A stretch of DNA of 23,429 bases, taken from NCBI RefSeq assembly GCF_001949145.1, contig NW_019091416.1, positions 2,193,969-2,217,397 of the forward strand. The letters are read 5' to 3'. The first letter of the stretch is position 1, and the number at the start of each line of letters is the position of its first letter. Below are positions 11,447-23,429 of the stretch, piece by piece. Below the pieces are notes generated by a model. That model did no database searches. It worked only from the letters and a program-made list of their open reading frames with translations, and had not been told where the DNA came from. A program made the translations under genes and the position numbers. This DNA is from Acanthaster planci (Eukaryota > Echinodermata > Asteroidea > Valvatida > Acanthasteridae).

Positions 11447-11456
11447 TCTGGTTTTT

Positions 11457-11462
11457 CACGTG
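11457..11462. promoter_or_regulatory. E-box (CACGTG) beside the start of the flavin-reductase-like gene
   Basis: The palindromic hexamer CACGTG ends 11 nt upstream of the ATG at 11446. It matches the site bound by USF/MiT-type bHLH-zip factors. Function is inferred only from position. No TATA box is evident, and the transcription start is unknown. Confidence 0.25.
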
Positions 11463-11899
11463 GACTGGTACCTGTTATCCCTCTTGTAAAACCTCACAAT
11501 TTGCCAGTTCAACTGATGTGTGATCAGATTAAACATTACGTCATTTTCTCAAGGGTCATGCAACTGGTTCCCTGATTCGATTCTCAATGATATGTCTATG
11601 TCGAGTGATTACCAATGTCAAGGGGGCATCCCTTGTAAATAAACGCACATGGACAGAGGGAATCCCAAGCCCTGGTAATGTATTCTGTTGTATGTTGCCA
11701 TAAACCAAGAATTAACCGTTAACCATGGAGGAATAAGTGCACACTGATCACTCCACGAGTGCATTTTACTTCTGTCGAGGAGCTGTATGCATGTAAGCTA
11801 TCGTTATCATGCAAATCTAACTAAGACCATGAAGACTTAAGTATTTATAAAGATGAACAAACAAATTGATTAGAGCGGGATTTGGACCTGATCATGCGG

Positions 11900-11989
11900 C
11901 TTCCTGAACACCGCACCACAGTGGGCATGATAAGGGACACTACTCCAGAGTAGTGCCTTGCTGTTCAGGAAGTAACTGTTGCGGTGTTC
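11900..11989. repeat. Overlapping inverted repeats with an 8-bp central palindrome
   Basis: CTTCCTGAACA (11900-11910) pairs with TGTTCAGGAAG (11962-11972). GAACACCGCA (11906-11915) pairs with TGCGGTGTTC (11980-11989). CACTACTC (11938-11945) pairs with GAGTAGTG (11948-11955) around a 2-nt loop. The first two stems share bases, so they are mutually exclusive structures. No coding frame matches it. Confidence 0.55.
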
Positions 11990-12200
11990 TACCAACTGAA
12001 CTATCCAGCCCTACGTTGGTGGCTGTTCCCATTTGTCAATATCTTTGTTCAGGGGGCACTAGCCAGAAGCCATTAAACCTGAAACACCATGTAGCCAGGG
12101 ATCACGCCCCAATATTAGTATTAAATAAATTAGTCTGTCCAACCTGGGAAGCGGTGAGCCACATGTGTTGAGCTAGCATGATTGAATCACAGAGCGGCAC

Positions 12201-12656
12201 AATTGCAGAATACCCCACCACTCACCTCTCCCATGTTGTAGCCGGCTACAATGTCACGCTTGACTACGTCACCAATCGTAGCCGGCTGTGGGGTACTTGA
12301 TTTGGACTTATAAGTTGTTCCCCTATCACCATTCATTCACCGCAGCCTTGCTCTCAGATCTCCATTCATGCACAGTTGCCTCGTTTTCGGACCGCAGCAT
12401 CGCCAACATCATAGCCGGCTACGGGGTACTTAGTTTGGACTTAGAATTTTTTCAGCCATCCCCATTCATTCATCCTCCATTCATTGACCCTTGCATTCCC
12501 ACGTGGAATCTCATTTAGTTAGCCTTTGCCCATTTGCTACATTGCCTGTTTGCAACTCCATCCATTTCATTTTCATGTTGCATCTTGGACTGTACCATGG
12601 CCCCTTCGACATCGTAGCAAGGGATTAACTTTTGAGTGGCGGGGTATTCTGCAATT
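12201..12656. mobile_element. Candidate non-autonomous element with 23-bp terminal inverted repeats and internal tandem units
   Basis: AATTGCAGAATACCCC...ACTC at 12201-12223 is the inverse, with one mismatch, of 12634-12656 (GAGTGG...GCAATT). Inside lie two copies of a unit of about 60 bp starting TAGCCGGCT (12279-12337 and 12412-12470, about 133 bp apart), sharing GGGGTACTT, TTTGGACTTA and CCATTCATTCA blocks, and a partial third TAGCCGGCTAC near 12239. There is no transposase, so a MITE or satellite-bearing DNA element is the best reading. Target-site duplications were not found. Confidence 0.55.
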
Positions 12657-13131
12657 ACTCCCACGGAGCTATTAAAACACACTTGTGTGACGTGTATAGT
12701 CGTCAAATTCAAAAGAAAACAGACATTGAAGACATTATGAAAGTTTGTTCCCAGAACAACCTCTAAAAAGTTAACAGGGGCCTATTCTTCCATTTGTTTT
12801 ATTTAGACAAACAATGTAATACATAATTTGTATTTATGTCAAAAGTTGACTTAGGCTAGTACAGGCACAGGTGGTTTATCACTTATCAGTAATACTTTTG
12901 AAGTTTTGTGTTGATGAAGTTGGGAAGTTTTGGGAACTTAATTCTCTAGGCATTATGAATATGCAGAGCATTTTTAGTACATAGGTATACAAAAACATGA
13001 AAATTAAAAGTGTAAGCTTTCACACTGTCAGGATATCCCCTATAACAAGAGCTTTGAGGAAACCCACCCACCCAGAATCAAATATGAAACAATCCAATTA
13101 CAACTTCCAACCAATCACAGGCTCCACTGAG

Positions 13132-14579
<1,448 letters not shown>

Positions 14580-14887
14580 ATCTTTTCGAAAGGCACCTTT
14601 GAGAACTACTTCTGTTCAAGGCATGAGCACATCTCAACCAAATACAGTACAACACACTCTGTGTTTATACTAAAACAATAATTTATTAAATTTCCAGGGA
14701 ACCAACAGTTAAGTTGCATATTTCATTATTTTCCCGTAAATAAGTCAGGTAATTAACACCTTTTTGATATAAAGAAATCTTTCAATTAAAACAATCCTTG
14801 GACTCCAGGGCACATGTACACGAACATCTTCAAGCTGTATTTCCTAGTTTTCAAAAGTTTCTTTTTTGTACATTGTGACAAGTTGAC

Positions 14888-14893
14888 AATAAA
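14888..14893 (+). promoter_or_regulatory. Candidate polyadenylation signal for MRM2 (AATAAA)
   Basis: AATAAA lies about 310 nt after the MRM2 stop codon. A weaker ATTAAA occurs at 14785-14790. Either would give a 3' UTR of 0.2-0.35 kb. Confidence 0.5.
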
Positions 14894-15653
14894 GTAGTAT
14901 TTATTAGGTTTTTACTCTCTCATGTACAGGGCCTTATCTACACTTTGTGCATTGTACGAAAAGGACATGTATATTGTTTTGAATCTGAACAATAATATCA
15001 CAGTTTGCGACCAACAAAACAATTAGACTTATAAAGTCACAAATATTGTCATAATTGGTTCATTTAACCAAACATAAATTTCGCAGACTTAACAAATTTG
15101 ACACGTGTCCTTCATCCGCTTTGTTTCGACTTGCAAAAAATCCTAAAATCCTTTGCTTACATAAAAAACTGTGCTAAACTCTTTTGAAAACCTGCTTAAA
15201 AAGACAATTCATCTTTTCAATGGATAATTATTTCTCTGGACAGTTACCAGATTCACAACTTGCCGTAGCTTTTAATGCTCAGCTTCTGTTTCTGTGACAA
15301 TGTGCTCGCGTATTTCCAAATACAAATAGCTGTTGGGCTAGGAGTACATAAGCGAGTCAATCTGCAAGTAACCCAGCAAACTGCGCTGAAGAAAACTTTT
15401 AAAAATTTCAATATTTCATTGAAGTGTAATATTAAAACAAGGATGTTTATTCAGAGAGCAATGTATAGGGGACAATACTCCTGATAATCATGTCGTGAAA
15501 TACCATCCAACACCATCCATTCTAGGGAGTGGTTTTGTTTACGCTTAGAATACGTTGTCTCACTCCTGGGTCCAACAGGGAAGTGTATATGTAAGCAAAG
15601 CATCACATCACCACACAGGAATCTTGCCAAACACCAGCTGAAATCAGTCCAAA

Positions 15654-15848
15654 ATCCGCCTTGAGCACAAGCACCCCCCTCATTGGTTGAAAAGAGCCAC
15701 GTTGGTTGGGAGTGTTCATTTTGTTGGTGGCGATGCAGCCGTGACGCGTGCATTTGCTAGCTGTTCGTGAACAAGCAAAGTTCAGCTCCGACCAAAGGAG
15801 CCCCCACTGCTAAGAAAACAGCGCCCTCTCTTGGTCCAGCTCACGGCC
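15654..15848. repeat. Dispersed repeat, copy B (intergenic MRM2/RPTOR)
   Basis: This matches copy A at 701-858 at its two ends, with about 40 extra bases in the middle. Shared strings: TTGAAAAGAGCCA, ACCAAAGGAGCC, CTTGGTCC. Divergence between the copies points to an old interspersed family, MITE or SINE; no tRNA-like promoter boxes were recognised. Confidence 0.65.
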
Positions 15849-16322
15849 CATAATGTGCATCACCTCACTGTTAGAGGTATCCTGTGGTTTATTTTTTTTT
15901 GGTTGTTCTTCAAAACTTCCATTTTCAGCCAGTGCGAACTCATTTTAATGAAACACGATCTTATACCCAACATTCATGCAAATAATGCCCAGTTAAAAAT
16001 AAAAGGGTCATGGACTTGCCTCTTCACTAAATGACATGCTAAAATGCTGTGAACGGTAGTGTACAGGTAAAGTGGCTTAGGCCAATGAAAATCCAATACT
16101 ACATTTTTCCCACAACTGTATGGTAGGAGCACTTCCTCAATGTAAAATCCAAAACATTCAGATTGAAATCCACAATATCTCTACTGCCACAAACTGTTAG
16201 GGGAAAACATGCTCAAAGGTTCCAACCACTTTGTAGTTTACAGAGAGTTTATACTGTGTTAAAAGTTCCATTCGTCCATGCTAACCCCCCCTTCAACACC
16301 CTTCTGAAAATTACTAAATTCT

Positions 16323-16328
16323 TTTATT
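16323..16328 (-). promoter_or_regulatory. Candidate polyadenylation signal for RPTOR (AATAAA on minus strand)
   Basis: TTTATT on the + strand reads AATAAA on the minus strand, 188 nt after the RPTOR stop codon. Another minus-strand AATAAA occurs near 14685, which would give a 1.8-kb 3' UTR overlapping the MRM2 3' UTR. Confidence 0.5.
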
Positions 16329-16515
16329 GATATCTGATATCAATACTACTATTTCAACCCCACCTGCATCTCACTGTAAATGCACATGTAAAAACCTCGG
16401 TAAAATCCTCTTGTATCCAAGTACCACCTTGGACAAGAACGTACATAACATTCCATTTGCCTTTGTTATTGCCATGCTCTGATGTATGAGGTTGCCTGCT
16501 GCCTGTTACGTGCTA

Positions 16516-19500
16516 TCATCTGGCTTTCTTCTCGGTTGAGTAGATGGAGAGGAAGGAATCCCGGCTTCCTGAGGCGAGATACACCTTTCGAAAAGTCAAC
16601 AAAATGCGGATTTTCAATTCATTTGTACCTTCTGCAGCCATGTTTTACAAAAGGAAATGCAGAAACGATGCTAAAAAAAAGAGACTTTTGTATCATCAGA
16701 AAAACTGAATGTGGTTATCAGCTTCATGTAAATGCAAGATACAAGACAGACTAAAAGAAAAAATTGAATGATAGAACAGAAAACAGATTTTCTGCATTAG
16801 CATGATGGCTGAATAACAGAGGGTACTGTTGCTTTGATGCTTGGTCATTTGAATGAAAGGCTTAGGCTGTGCTCAAATCAACTGTCTAGAGCTAGGTCTA
16901 GGATTCCACTCCATTGAATATACAAAGATACACATTTACAATAGATGTAGCCGTAAGCTCTGGAAGCCCGTTTTGGACACAGCCTTAGTCTGAGTCATCT
17001 GACTGTGGCTGTCAGTAACCCATGAGTTTGTGGGAAGGGGTTGCACTCGCTAGACAGTGACTTACCACAGGCACAAGTTTTATCTCAAGACATGGCTACA
17101 GCATTTGGACATGGCTTAGTATGTATGAGAATTTATACATATTAAAATGCTTCATACATATTCATGATCAATGGTCTACACATCATCATTTTCAGCTTTT
17201 TTTCCAAACCTTTCCACAAATGTGCAATGCAAGACCTAACTGACCTGGTACTCAAAAGAAAGTCAGTAAAATGCATCTGTTGAAAACTCGATTTGTCCCA
17301 TGTTCTGAATCAGAACAAAGTAGAATGTAGACATTTAGGGGACACTGTAGTCACATATACCGACCTTAAGTGGGTGGAAAGCAAGGCAGCTGACAGGGCC
17401 AATCCGTTGACCTATGAACCCTTCATAGTACTTGATGTTGCTGAGTGTATCACCGGACATATTGAAGACACTAATGAGCTGATTGGCTGAGCCACTGTCG
17501 GGACAAAAACAGATTGATACGATGACTGTTTAATAACCGCCATGAATTTCAAGATTGTGAATTTCAAAAAACACTATTGAACTTGGAAACTGGTGTAAAC
17601 TACACCTCGGAACTTATTTTTCCAGATTTTACAAATTTCAGACAAGCAAATCCCTTAAGGGAAGTAGCAAATGTCGTAATGAAACCATCATGAAATTTCC
17701 TTTCATTTTGTTTCCTGAGTAAAGCATAAACTGACCCAACGTCATAAAGTCGAATGTCACTGCACCTAAAAACCTCCGTAAAGAATCCTAAAGGCAAACA
17801 GCAAGATTTAACACACACGTCCAGCAGTTTACACAATCCCTTTCTTCTTTGCCGTTTGTAAGATGTGTAGTCATCCAGCCATCCAAACCTAGCATTACTA
17901 TTTCTGGTATCAATTCCGGGGTCTTCTCAAGCCCTGCTGGCTATCCGCCCCGAGCTGAAGTGCACCACCAAATGGCGAAAGAAAGACAGGTGGTTACAAG
18001 TGGGTTCTTGCACGCGTTCTGCGAGTATGCAAAGACCATACATGCCGGAATAAATTAGTTACACGTACTCAGCGCGCTCCGCGTCGAACGCGCATATACT
18101 TGCGCGCCTCATGGCGTGCCTGTGCGGTGGGTACCAAAAAAAAAAAACATGCCCTCTTTTGTTCCGCTCGGAGCGGATACTGACATGAACCTTACCATGC
18201 AAATATATTGGCCTGTTGGTGTACGGCCATCGTGGTCAGTAAGCTGAAGTTGGTCTGGATGAGTTTGACCGACTCCGTGAAGCGGGGATCCCAGAAGCGC
18301 ACATCGCCATTCACGCTGCAGGTACAATACGGAGGAAAGACATCAGTCAAACCAATCAATCTATGGACTTTACACCTGAACAAGAGATGGCTCTTTTCAC
18401 AGTGGGCACAAGTTTGTATGCCTTTAGTCCACACTGCATGGTGTGTATGACACATTTTAATTGGGATATACAATATACCAGCGCCCAGTTAGAATTCTCT
18501 CCACAAGCTTCTCAGCAGTTGAGGATATTTTCTACAGAGTGGATAACCAGAGATTTACACTCAACTCTAGGGCCTTGCTGAGCACAAAACATTCTACTAA
18601 CAGAACCTTGTCACATTTGACAGAAACTGTCACCAGTAAGCTCAAGGAAGAACTCCAACTTCACGAGCAAAATTGACTTGCAATTCGTGATGCAACAAAA
18701 GAAAACTCCACACACGTATATAAATATGAGTACAAATGATTTGTAACCTCAAGTGACTATTATGGCATGAAAAAATCATTTTCAAGGAAAATATCACTAA
18801 CGCAAATAAAAGAAAAACCAGGATTTGGGTGCAAGTACCTTGCACTGATGATCTTGCCGTCTCCTGCACCTTTCTGAAGATGCACATTGACCACCCAGCT
18901 GTTGTGCTCTCGTAACGTCATCACTCGACTGAAAGAAAAGACGAGAATTTAAGTAGATTACTGTGATCTTTTTTAGTGGTTTTTAAACCACAAATTTGTT
19001 TGAGAAAAAGAATTGGCTAAAAATATTGACTTTCCCTGTGGGGCTCAAATGATCAGCATATTTAGGAATATTTCAACACTAACCTGATGGTGTTGTTTTC
19101 TCATAAACGTAACGATTCTTTTAAATTCACAGATGCTAAATGCTTACTATTAAAAAAATCTTAGGAAAGAATACAAAATTTCACTTTCAAAGAAACGTTG
19201 CTCGAGAACACACATCACTGCATAAATCAAATGTTGAACACAGACAGAAAAATACATCAGCTAAAGAACAAACCTTTCTGTTGGGGCTAGCCTCCTGTCA
19301 TATAGCCTGACGCTACCATCCCCACATCCAGCTATCAGTAGCGACCTGCCTACAGAGTCACAAGCCAGGCTAGTCACACAGCTATCTGCTCCTGTCGGTA
19401 TATCCTGATGACAAGATACAAACCAGTGTTGACTCATCAGATCTGGTGTGAAGTAACAGCATCCGCATACAATATTCCAAATACAGTGTTTTGTATCAAT

Positions 19501-22500
19501 TTTTGAAACTGGCTGGTCAGATCCTGTGCAGAAAGTATTGCAGATACCTTGAGAGTTTTAAGTACATTTGAGAGAAGTTATTAAATTGGAGGCCTGGGTA
19601 GAATCTCATGAAACAGTGAACAAAATACTGCTTTTCACAGTTAACCCCTACTTTTGTGGTCATGCTGATGACATACTGGCTATTTTCAGACTCTTTATAA
19701 AGTGAGGGGATTAGAGCTGAGCTCAAGCTCAAGCCATAGCCATAAGAAACACTCTCGTCTGTGGTTATGGCTATTCACTGTTGTGAGCCTATGTGGAAAC
19801 TGAAGCTGCAGCGTCAAGGTAGCTCCAGTGGCTACTGTCTTCCATCTCGGTTAGACTGGTTACCTGTAACTTGAGTTCTCTCTGCGTGTCCCACACTCTG
19901 ATGGTGCGTACATCCCCAGATGCTAGAAGCATCCCCGATTCCTGTTCCCAATCTAAGACAAGACCAGCTCCTAGAAATGCAGGGAAAAAAACGTGAGATT
20001 TGCAGGTTGTAAGCCTGAGACCGACTCAAAATCTGTCTTCCCCGTAGCCAAACTGTGCTCGACCCAAACTTAATGGATGCAGATTTTGAGTAACTCTATC
20101 AGCTGTAGGAAGGTTTTAAAATCACTCAAACGTAGAGTAAAATATCTAAAGAGCTGTATATAGTAAATATAAATATAGTAAAATATAAATAAATACTATA
20201 AATATAGTAAAATATAAATAAATACTATAAATATAGTAAGATATATAAAGAGTCAGATATATAAATAGTCAAACTCAAATAAAGTTTGGATGACTCAAAA
20301 GGAGGAAAATGTGCTTGATGGTGGATAATCCACGCTGCCCATGAACCTGCCCCATATTTGTGAGTTTATTTTTCAATAGATAATGAAGTGGAGAAGAGAA
20401 TTCAGCTAGCAAGGACGGGAAAGCACACAGCTAAAGGCCTACGGGCAAGCTGACTTCTGTTCATGCCGATGAAAACTATGTTCACTCTCCTTGGGGTAAC
20501 AAATTGTTAAGGTTTCAGCAACAACCAAAATGACACAATTAAACAGTTTGATGAAAATCTTTTGGGGCCACCTTTAATGGAGGGCAGCATATCAGACAGA
20601 GCGTGCCAAGAGGAGACCAACTCCACTGGTCCGCTGGAGTCTGGTAAGTAATTGCGCCAAATCTGGACGGCTCCATCATCTGAGAACAACAGAGAGAAAG
20701 AGAGCAATGAACACACAAAATGAAAAGAATTACACGGCCAAATCAACATTCTGACTTTATAACTGACTTTTGAGGGAGCTTATGGACGACAGAGACATAA
20801 TCTACACAGGTTTCAAGTTTGTTTCCAGTTTAGAAAACAAAAGGCTTGTTTACATTTCAGCAGGAATTTATCAAGTAAACTAACTGGGACTTACATCGGT
20901 GATCCCAATTTATTGATGGCAAACACTCACAGTCAAAGCCCCACGGCAGATGAAGCTGCCTCATACGCCAAGTTTTAAATGCCAGGTATGTAAAGGTGTT
21001 TGTATACATCACAGCACAGAAGTACTCCATTAAGTAAATTTTATCTTTTGAAGTGTCCATGGTAGAAAGCACTATTTGTCCTTTTTGCTTTATATGAACA
21101 CTTATTTTCATATCAGAAGTGGATACAGCCCTTTGCTTTTTGACAGCTGCCTCATCAGCCCCTTTTCTCCTTTCTGTGTAGTTCTGCTTTTTCTGCACTC
21201 ACCACATCCAGTCATGAGGAGGGATATATCGTGTGCATTCATGATGTCCATGGACGTGATCTTGGTGTCTTTGTGGTTCAAATGTGAGAAATAGTTCAGC
21301 TTCTCCCCGTTTTCCCAATTCCACACACTGGAAGCATTCAAAGAGAGAAAATGTTGGGAAAAAACATGCCACACCACATCAGAGGACGTCTACATGGCTC
21401 ATTGTTGGTTGATTGATGATTTTTTAAGTTTTACATTAGGACATTTTATGTTTAATATTTATTTTTATTTTTAAGCTGTGTGAACTGGGATCCATGGGAG
21501 ATCAGTGAGTTTTTCTTACTAAATGGAACCCATATAATAACTAAGAAAAAAAAAATCAATTTATGATGACAATACGGGCGTTTCACAACAGTGCGCCTCC
21601 AAGAGTTTGCAACGCGTTGGCCAATCGCTGTGCGCGAAATTTGTCGACCCAATGCGCGTTTGGAAAGGGTCGACAAATTTCGAGCATTGTGATTGGCCAA
21701 CGCATTGCAAACTCTTGGAGGCGCACTATTGTGAATCGCCCGTATTGCACTTGTGAGCAAACAAAGTACACATATCAACTTCAACGCCAACTTGCTAGCT
21801 TCACTATCGTGGGTCCAAATATACACCTGACCGTATTACTAGTTCCAGTAGTTTGGTCTTGAATCTAGATTAAGCCAACCTCTGTTGTTGACATCACTTT
21901 TTGACCCAAATTTGCTCACTGGATTTATCGGTTTATCTTGCAAACATCAAACATAATTTTAACATGCACGTGCAAACCATACAAACTGACAATGAGGGCA
22001 ATGCAAGTAGAGTTTGACATTTGCCTGAAATTTCAGACCCAGGTAAAAAAATGAGTAGTTAAACATGACCAACTACCGCGTAAGTGCGGTAGACTCAACC
22101 ATGCATAACTCTGTGAACCACAACCCTTCCACTGCACTTTTTTTCCCACATCTAGCGCCCTCTACGGGGAACGCACACAACAGATTGCATTCTGAAGATG
22201 TGCCAAGAGGAGAAGGCTTACCATACGCCCTCCTTGTCAGCCACAATGACGTGGGGGCTGAAATGCTGGAAGCGCAGGGCCACCGGGATGCCTTGATTCC
22301 GGTTGATGAAGATCTGGTCATCCAGGCGGCTCATGACTGCAAAAACAACCAAGGATTTAGCTCAACTACACGTATATTCTGTACTTCACTGTGTAGAAGC
22401 TATCCTGCCATTTTACACAAGGCACGGGAGTCCTTCCGTGCGTGTTCGACCAAATGTGGACATGAGTGAAATGATTTGATCCAAAACGGTCATTTGGTAA

Positions 22501-23043
22501 GATCCTAACAACTTTTACCCAAAGTGGAATCATTAAACATGATTCTCAGAACTTGAAACATATGTGTGCCTTTCGTAATGCTCCTTTTCAGAAAACAGTG
22601 TTGCCATGGAAATACAGGAGCTCTTCACCGTGGCATACTTTGAATCTGCATTAGCGCACCCATGCATAGCAAACATTCCACGAAGATTTCCTAAGTTTTT
22701 CAAAACAGAAACAACAATACTTCCAAGTAACTGCTGACAAAAGGATCAACAGTCCATGATGACGTCTAATGTACTGCAGTTCCATGCAATGACGCCCCCA
22801 CGGCTGAACAAGCCAGAGGAACAAACCATTGAAGGCTTGATTGGAAAGTCACAGGTTGTTGCCGCCGCATTGGGGTGTTTGTTCAGAACCATCTCAGCCC
22901 CCGAATCAAATCAATGAATTCCTGTCTCTCTTACCAGCTCTCTGTTGCTGTTCCCTGGCTTCCTTCCGTGCCACTGCGTTGCGTAGGAACCTCCATTCCC
23001 TCTCCTGGTGCAGCGAGCTGTAGGGATCCATCTCCTCCGGTGC
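16516..23043 (-). CDS. RPTOR: Raptor (regulatory-associated protein of mTOR), C-terminal ten coding exons with WD40 propeller; 5' part off the window
   Basis: Exons in transcription order: 22935-23043, 22222-22336, 21203-21327, 20572-20679, 19864-19970, 19274-19404, 18839-18928, 18196-18315, 17365-17494, 16516-16584 (stop TGA at 16516-16518). They give about 367 residues with matching phases throughout and GT-AG introns. Raptor is the mTORC1 scaffold that presents TOS-motif substrates to mTOR and links the complex to Rag GTPases at lysosomes. The first exon has EREWRFLRN as in human; then [16 protein letters not shown], the propeller blades [117 protein letters not shown], and the terminal [20 protein letters not shown], matching human LAVGSNDYYISVYSVEKRVR. 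The N-terminal caspase-like and HEAT parts lie beyond base 23429. The tiny last exon (22 codons) was found by homology and its acceptor tract is weak in pyrimidines. Confidence 0.95.
20171..20243. repeat. AT-rich tandem repeat, 29-bp unit, about 2.5 copies
   Basis: The unit beginning AAATATAGTAAAATATAAAT starts at 20171, repeats identically at 20200 and partly at 20229. It is an intronic minisatellite between two RPTOR exons (19970 and 20572). Confidence 0.8.
21570..21747. mobile_element. 178-bp foldback element (two 81-bp inverted arms, 16-bp loop)
   Basis: Arm 21570-21650 (starting CAATACGGGCG) is the inverse of 21667-21747 (ending CGCCCGTATTG) with roughly nine mismatches; the strings CTCCAAGAGTTTGCAA and AAATTTGTCGACCC are fully conserved between arms. 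It lies in the RPTOR intron between 21328 and 22221. It explains why open frames on both strands here encode the same peptide ([12 protein letters not shown]). There is no transposase and no clear target-site duplication. A MITE/foldback transposon is the likely origin. Confidence 0.8.
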
Positions 23044-23429
23044 CTGCCAAGAATTACGATCACGGGAAGGATCCCACAAAGTTGAAAAAGAAACTCAACT
23101 TACCGGGTTAAATAAGGCGTGCATGGGATTAGTTTATTTATGGGATTCTAATTCATTCCAAAAGACAGGATAAACAAATTCAAAATCATTTTTCTCTGTC
23201 TCTTTCCCATGTAAGGCCTTGTATCCTTCAGAACTACTAAGGAGTCTTGCTAAGGAGTTCGATCTATTTTATCAAATTGCTTTCTCCCCCTGCCCCTCCC
23301 ACTTTCCTCCCCCTCCCCCATACATAGACCCCAATACGACGCTTTTAGCGTCGATCTGCGCACTTCCGCGGTTGAAAACGAGGCTGTATGTGTCAGCTTC
23401 AATTCTTAATACAATCAGACGATTGAAAG
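23044..23429. other. RPTOR intron to window edge; no exon recognised
   Basis: The acceptor AG at 23044-23045 (minus strand) marks the intron's 3' end. The rest to the right edge includes a pyrimidine-rich tract (about 23280-23325) and a small hairpin at 23337-23353 (CGACGC/GCGTCG). No upstream Raptor exon was recognised. Confidence 0.5.

Larger units (their letters stand above)
11447..13131. other. Intergenic region between divergent flavin-reductase-like gene and MRM2
   Basis: This 1.7-kb spacer separates two head-to-head genes, so it should contain both promoters and 5' UTRs. I see no CpG island or TATA box that stands out. Much of it is repeat: the inverted-repeat cluster at 11900-11989 and the element at 12201-12656. 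No credible gene is present. Confidence 0.5.
14580..16515. other. Intergenic region between convergent MRM2 and RPTOR
   Basis: This holds the two facing 3' UTRs. With the best hexamers (14888 for MRM2, 16323 for RPTOR) about 1.4 kb remains between the transcripts, including the dispersed repeat at 15654-15848. Open frames of 60-100 codons here show no domain and no splice partners. Confidence 0.5.

Noticed and set aside
20157-20260. AT-rich tract as possible origin or matrix attachment site
   Set aside because: A simple 29-bp intronic minisatellite explains it; there is no independent signal.
21452-21862. Open frames on both strands encoding nearly the same peptide
   Set aside because: The 178-bp palindrome at 21570-21747 forces the same reading on both strands; this is structure, not a conserved gene.
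22065-22469. 134-codon + strand frame
   Set aside because: It is antisense to the RPTOR exon at 22222-22336.

Overview
This is a eukaryotic, intron-rich nuclear window. Every convincing gene is split by GT-AG introns, so open reading frames alone are misleading here. I reconstructed four protein-coding genes by joining exons whose phases match at every junction: the 3' part of CENPM (+), a complete 11-exon flavin-reductase-like gene (-), a complete 3-exon MRM2/FTSJ2 gene (+), and the 3' quarter of RPTOR (Raptor, -). The proteins look animal and all have clear vertebrate relatives or domain relatives. The moderately AT-rich, MITE-littered introns of 0.1-1.9 kb suggest a marine invertebrate, perhaps an echinoderm, hemichordate or lancelet. 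That last step is an impression, not a demonstration.

Layout. Positions 1-1543 hold the last three coding exons of CENPM, an inner-kinetochore protein; its 5' exons lie off the left edge. Positions 1544-4105 lie between two convergent genes and contain a nested inverted-repeat cluster (about 2489-2620). Positions 4106-11446 (-) hold a 364-residue protein with a putative mitochondrial presequence, a flavin-reductase-like FMN-binding split barrel, and a separate conserved C-terminal domain carrying HEAHL and GYHET motifs. Positions 11447-13131 separate two divergent genes and carry a cluster of overlapping inverted repeats plus a 456-bp element with inverted ends and internal direct repeats. 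Positions 13132-14579 (+) encode the mitochondrial 2'-O-ribose rRNA methyltransferase MRM2 with an intact K-D-K-E tetrad. Positions 14580-16515 separate the convergent 3' ends of MRM2 and RPTOR. Positions 16516-23043 (-) hold the last ten coding exons of RPTOR, covering the linker and the C-terminal WD40 propeller of the mTORC1 scaffold.

The four genes are not an operon and have no shared pathway that I can see. Two of them (MRM2 and the flavin-reductase gene) are predicted to be mitochondrial and are arranged head to head, but 1.7 kb apart. Introns and intergenic DNA contain several foldback/MITE-like elements. The clearest is a 178-bp near-perfect palindrome in an RPTOR intron. A dispersed repeat has two copies 15 kb apart. 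I saw no CRISPR array, no convincing tRNA or rRNA gene, and no viral or prokaryotic mobile genes. The most interesting item is the two-domain flavin-reductase protein.
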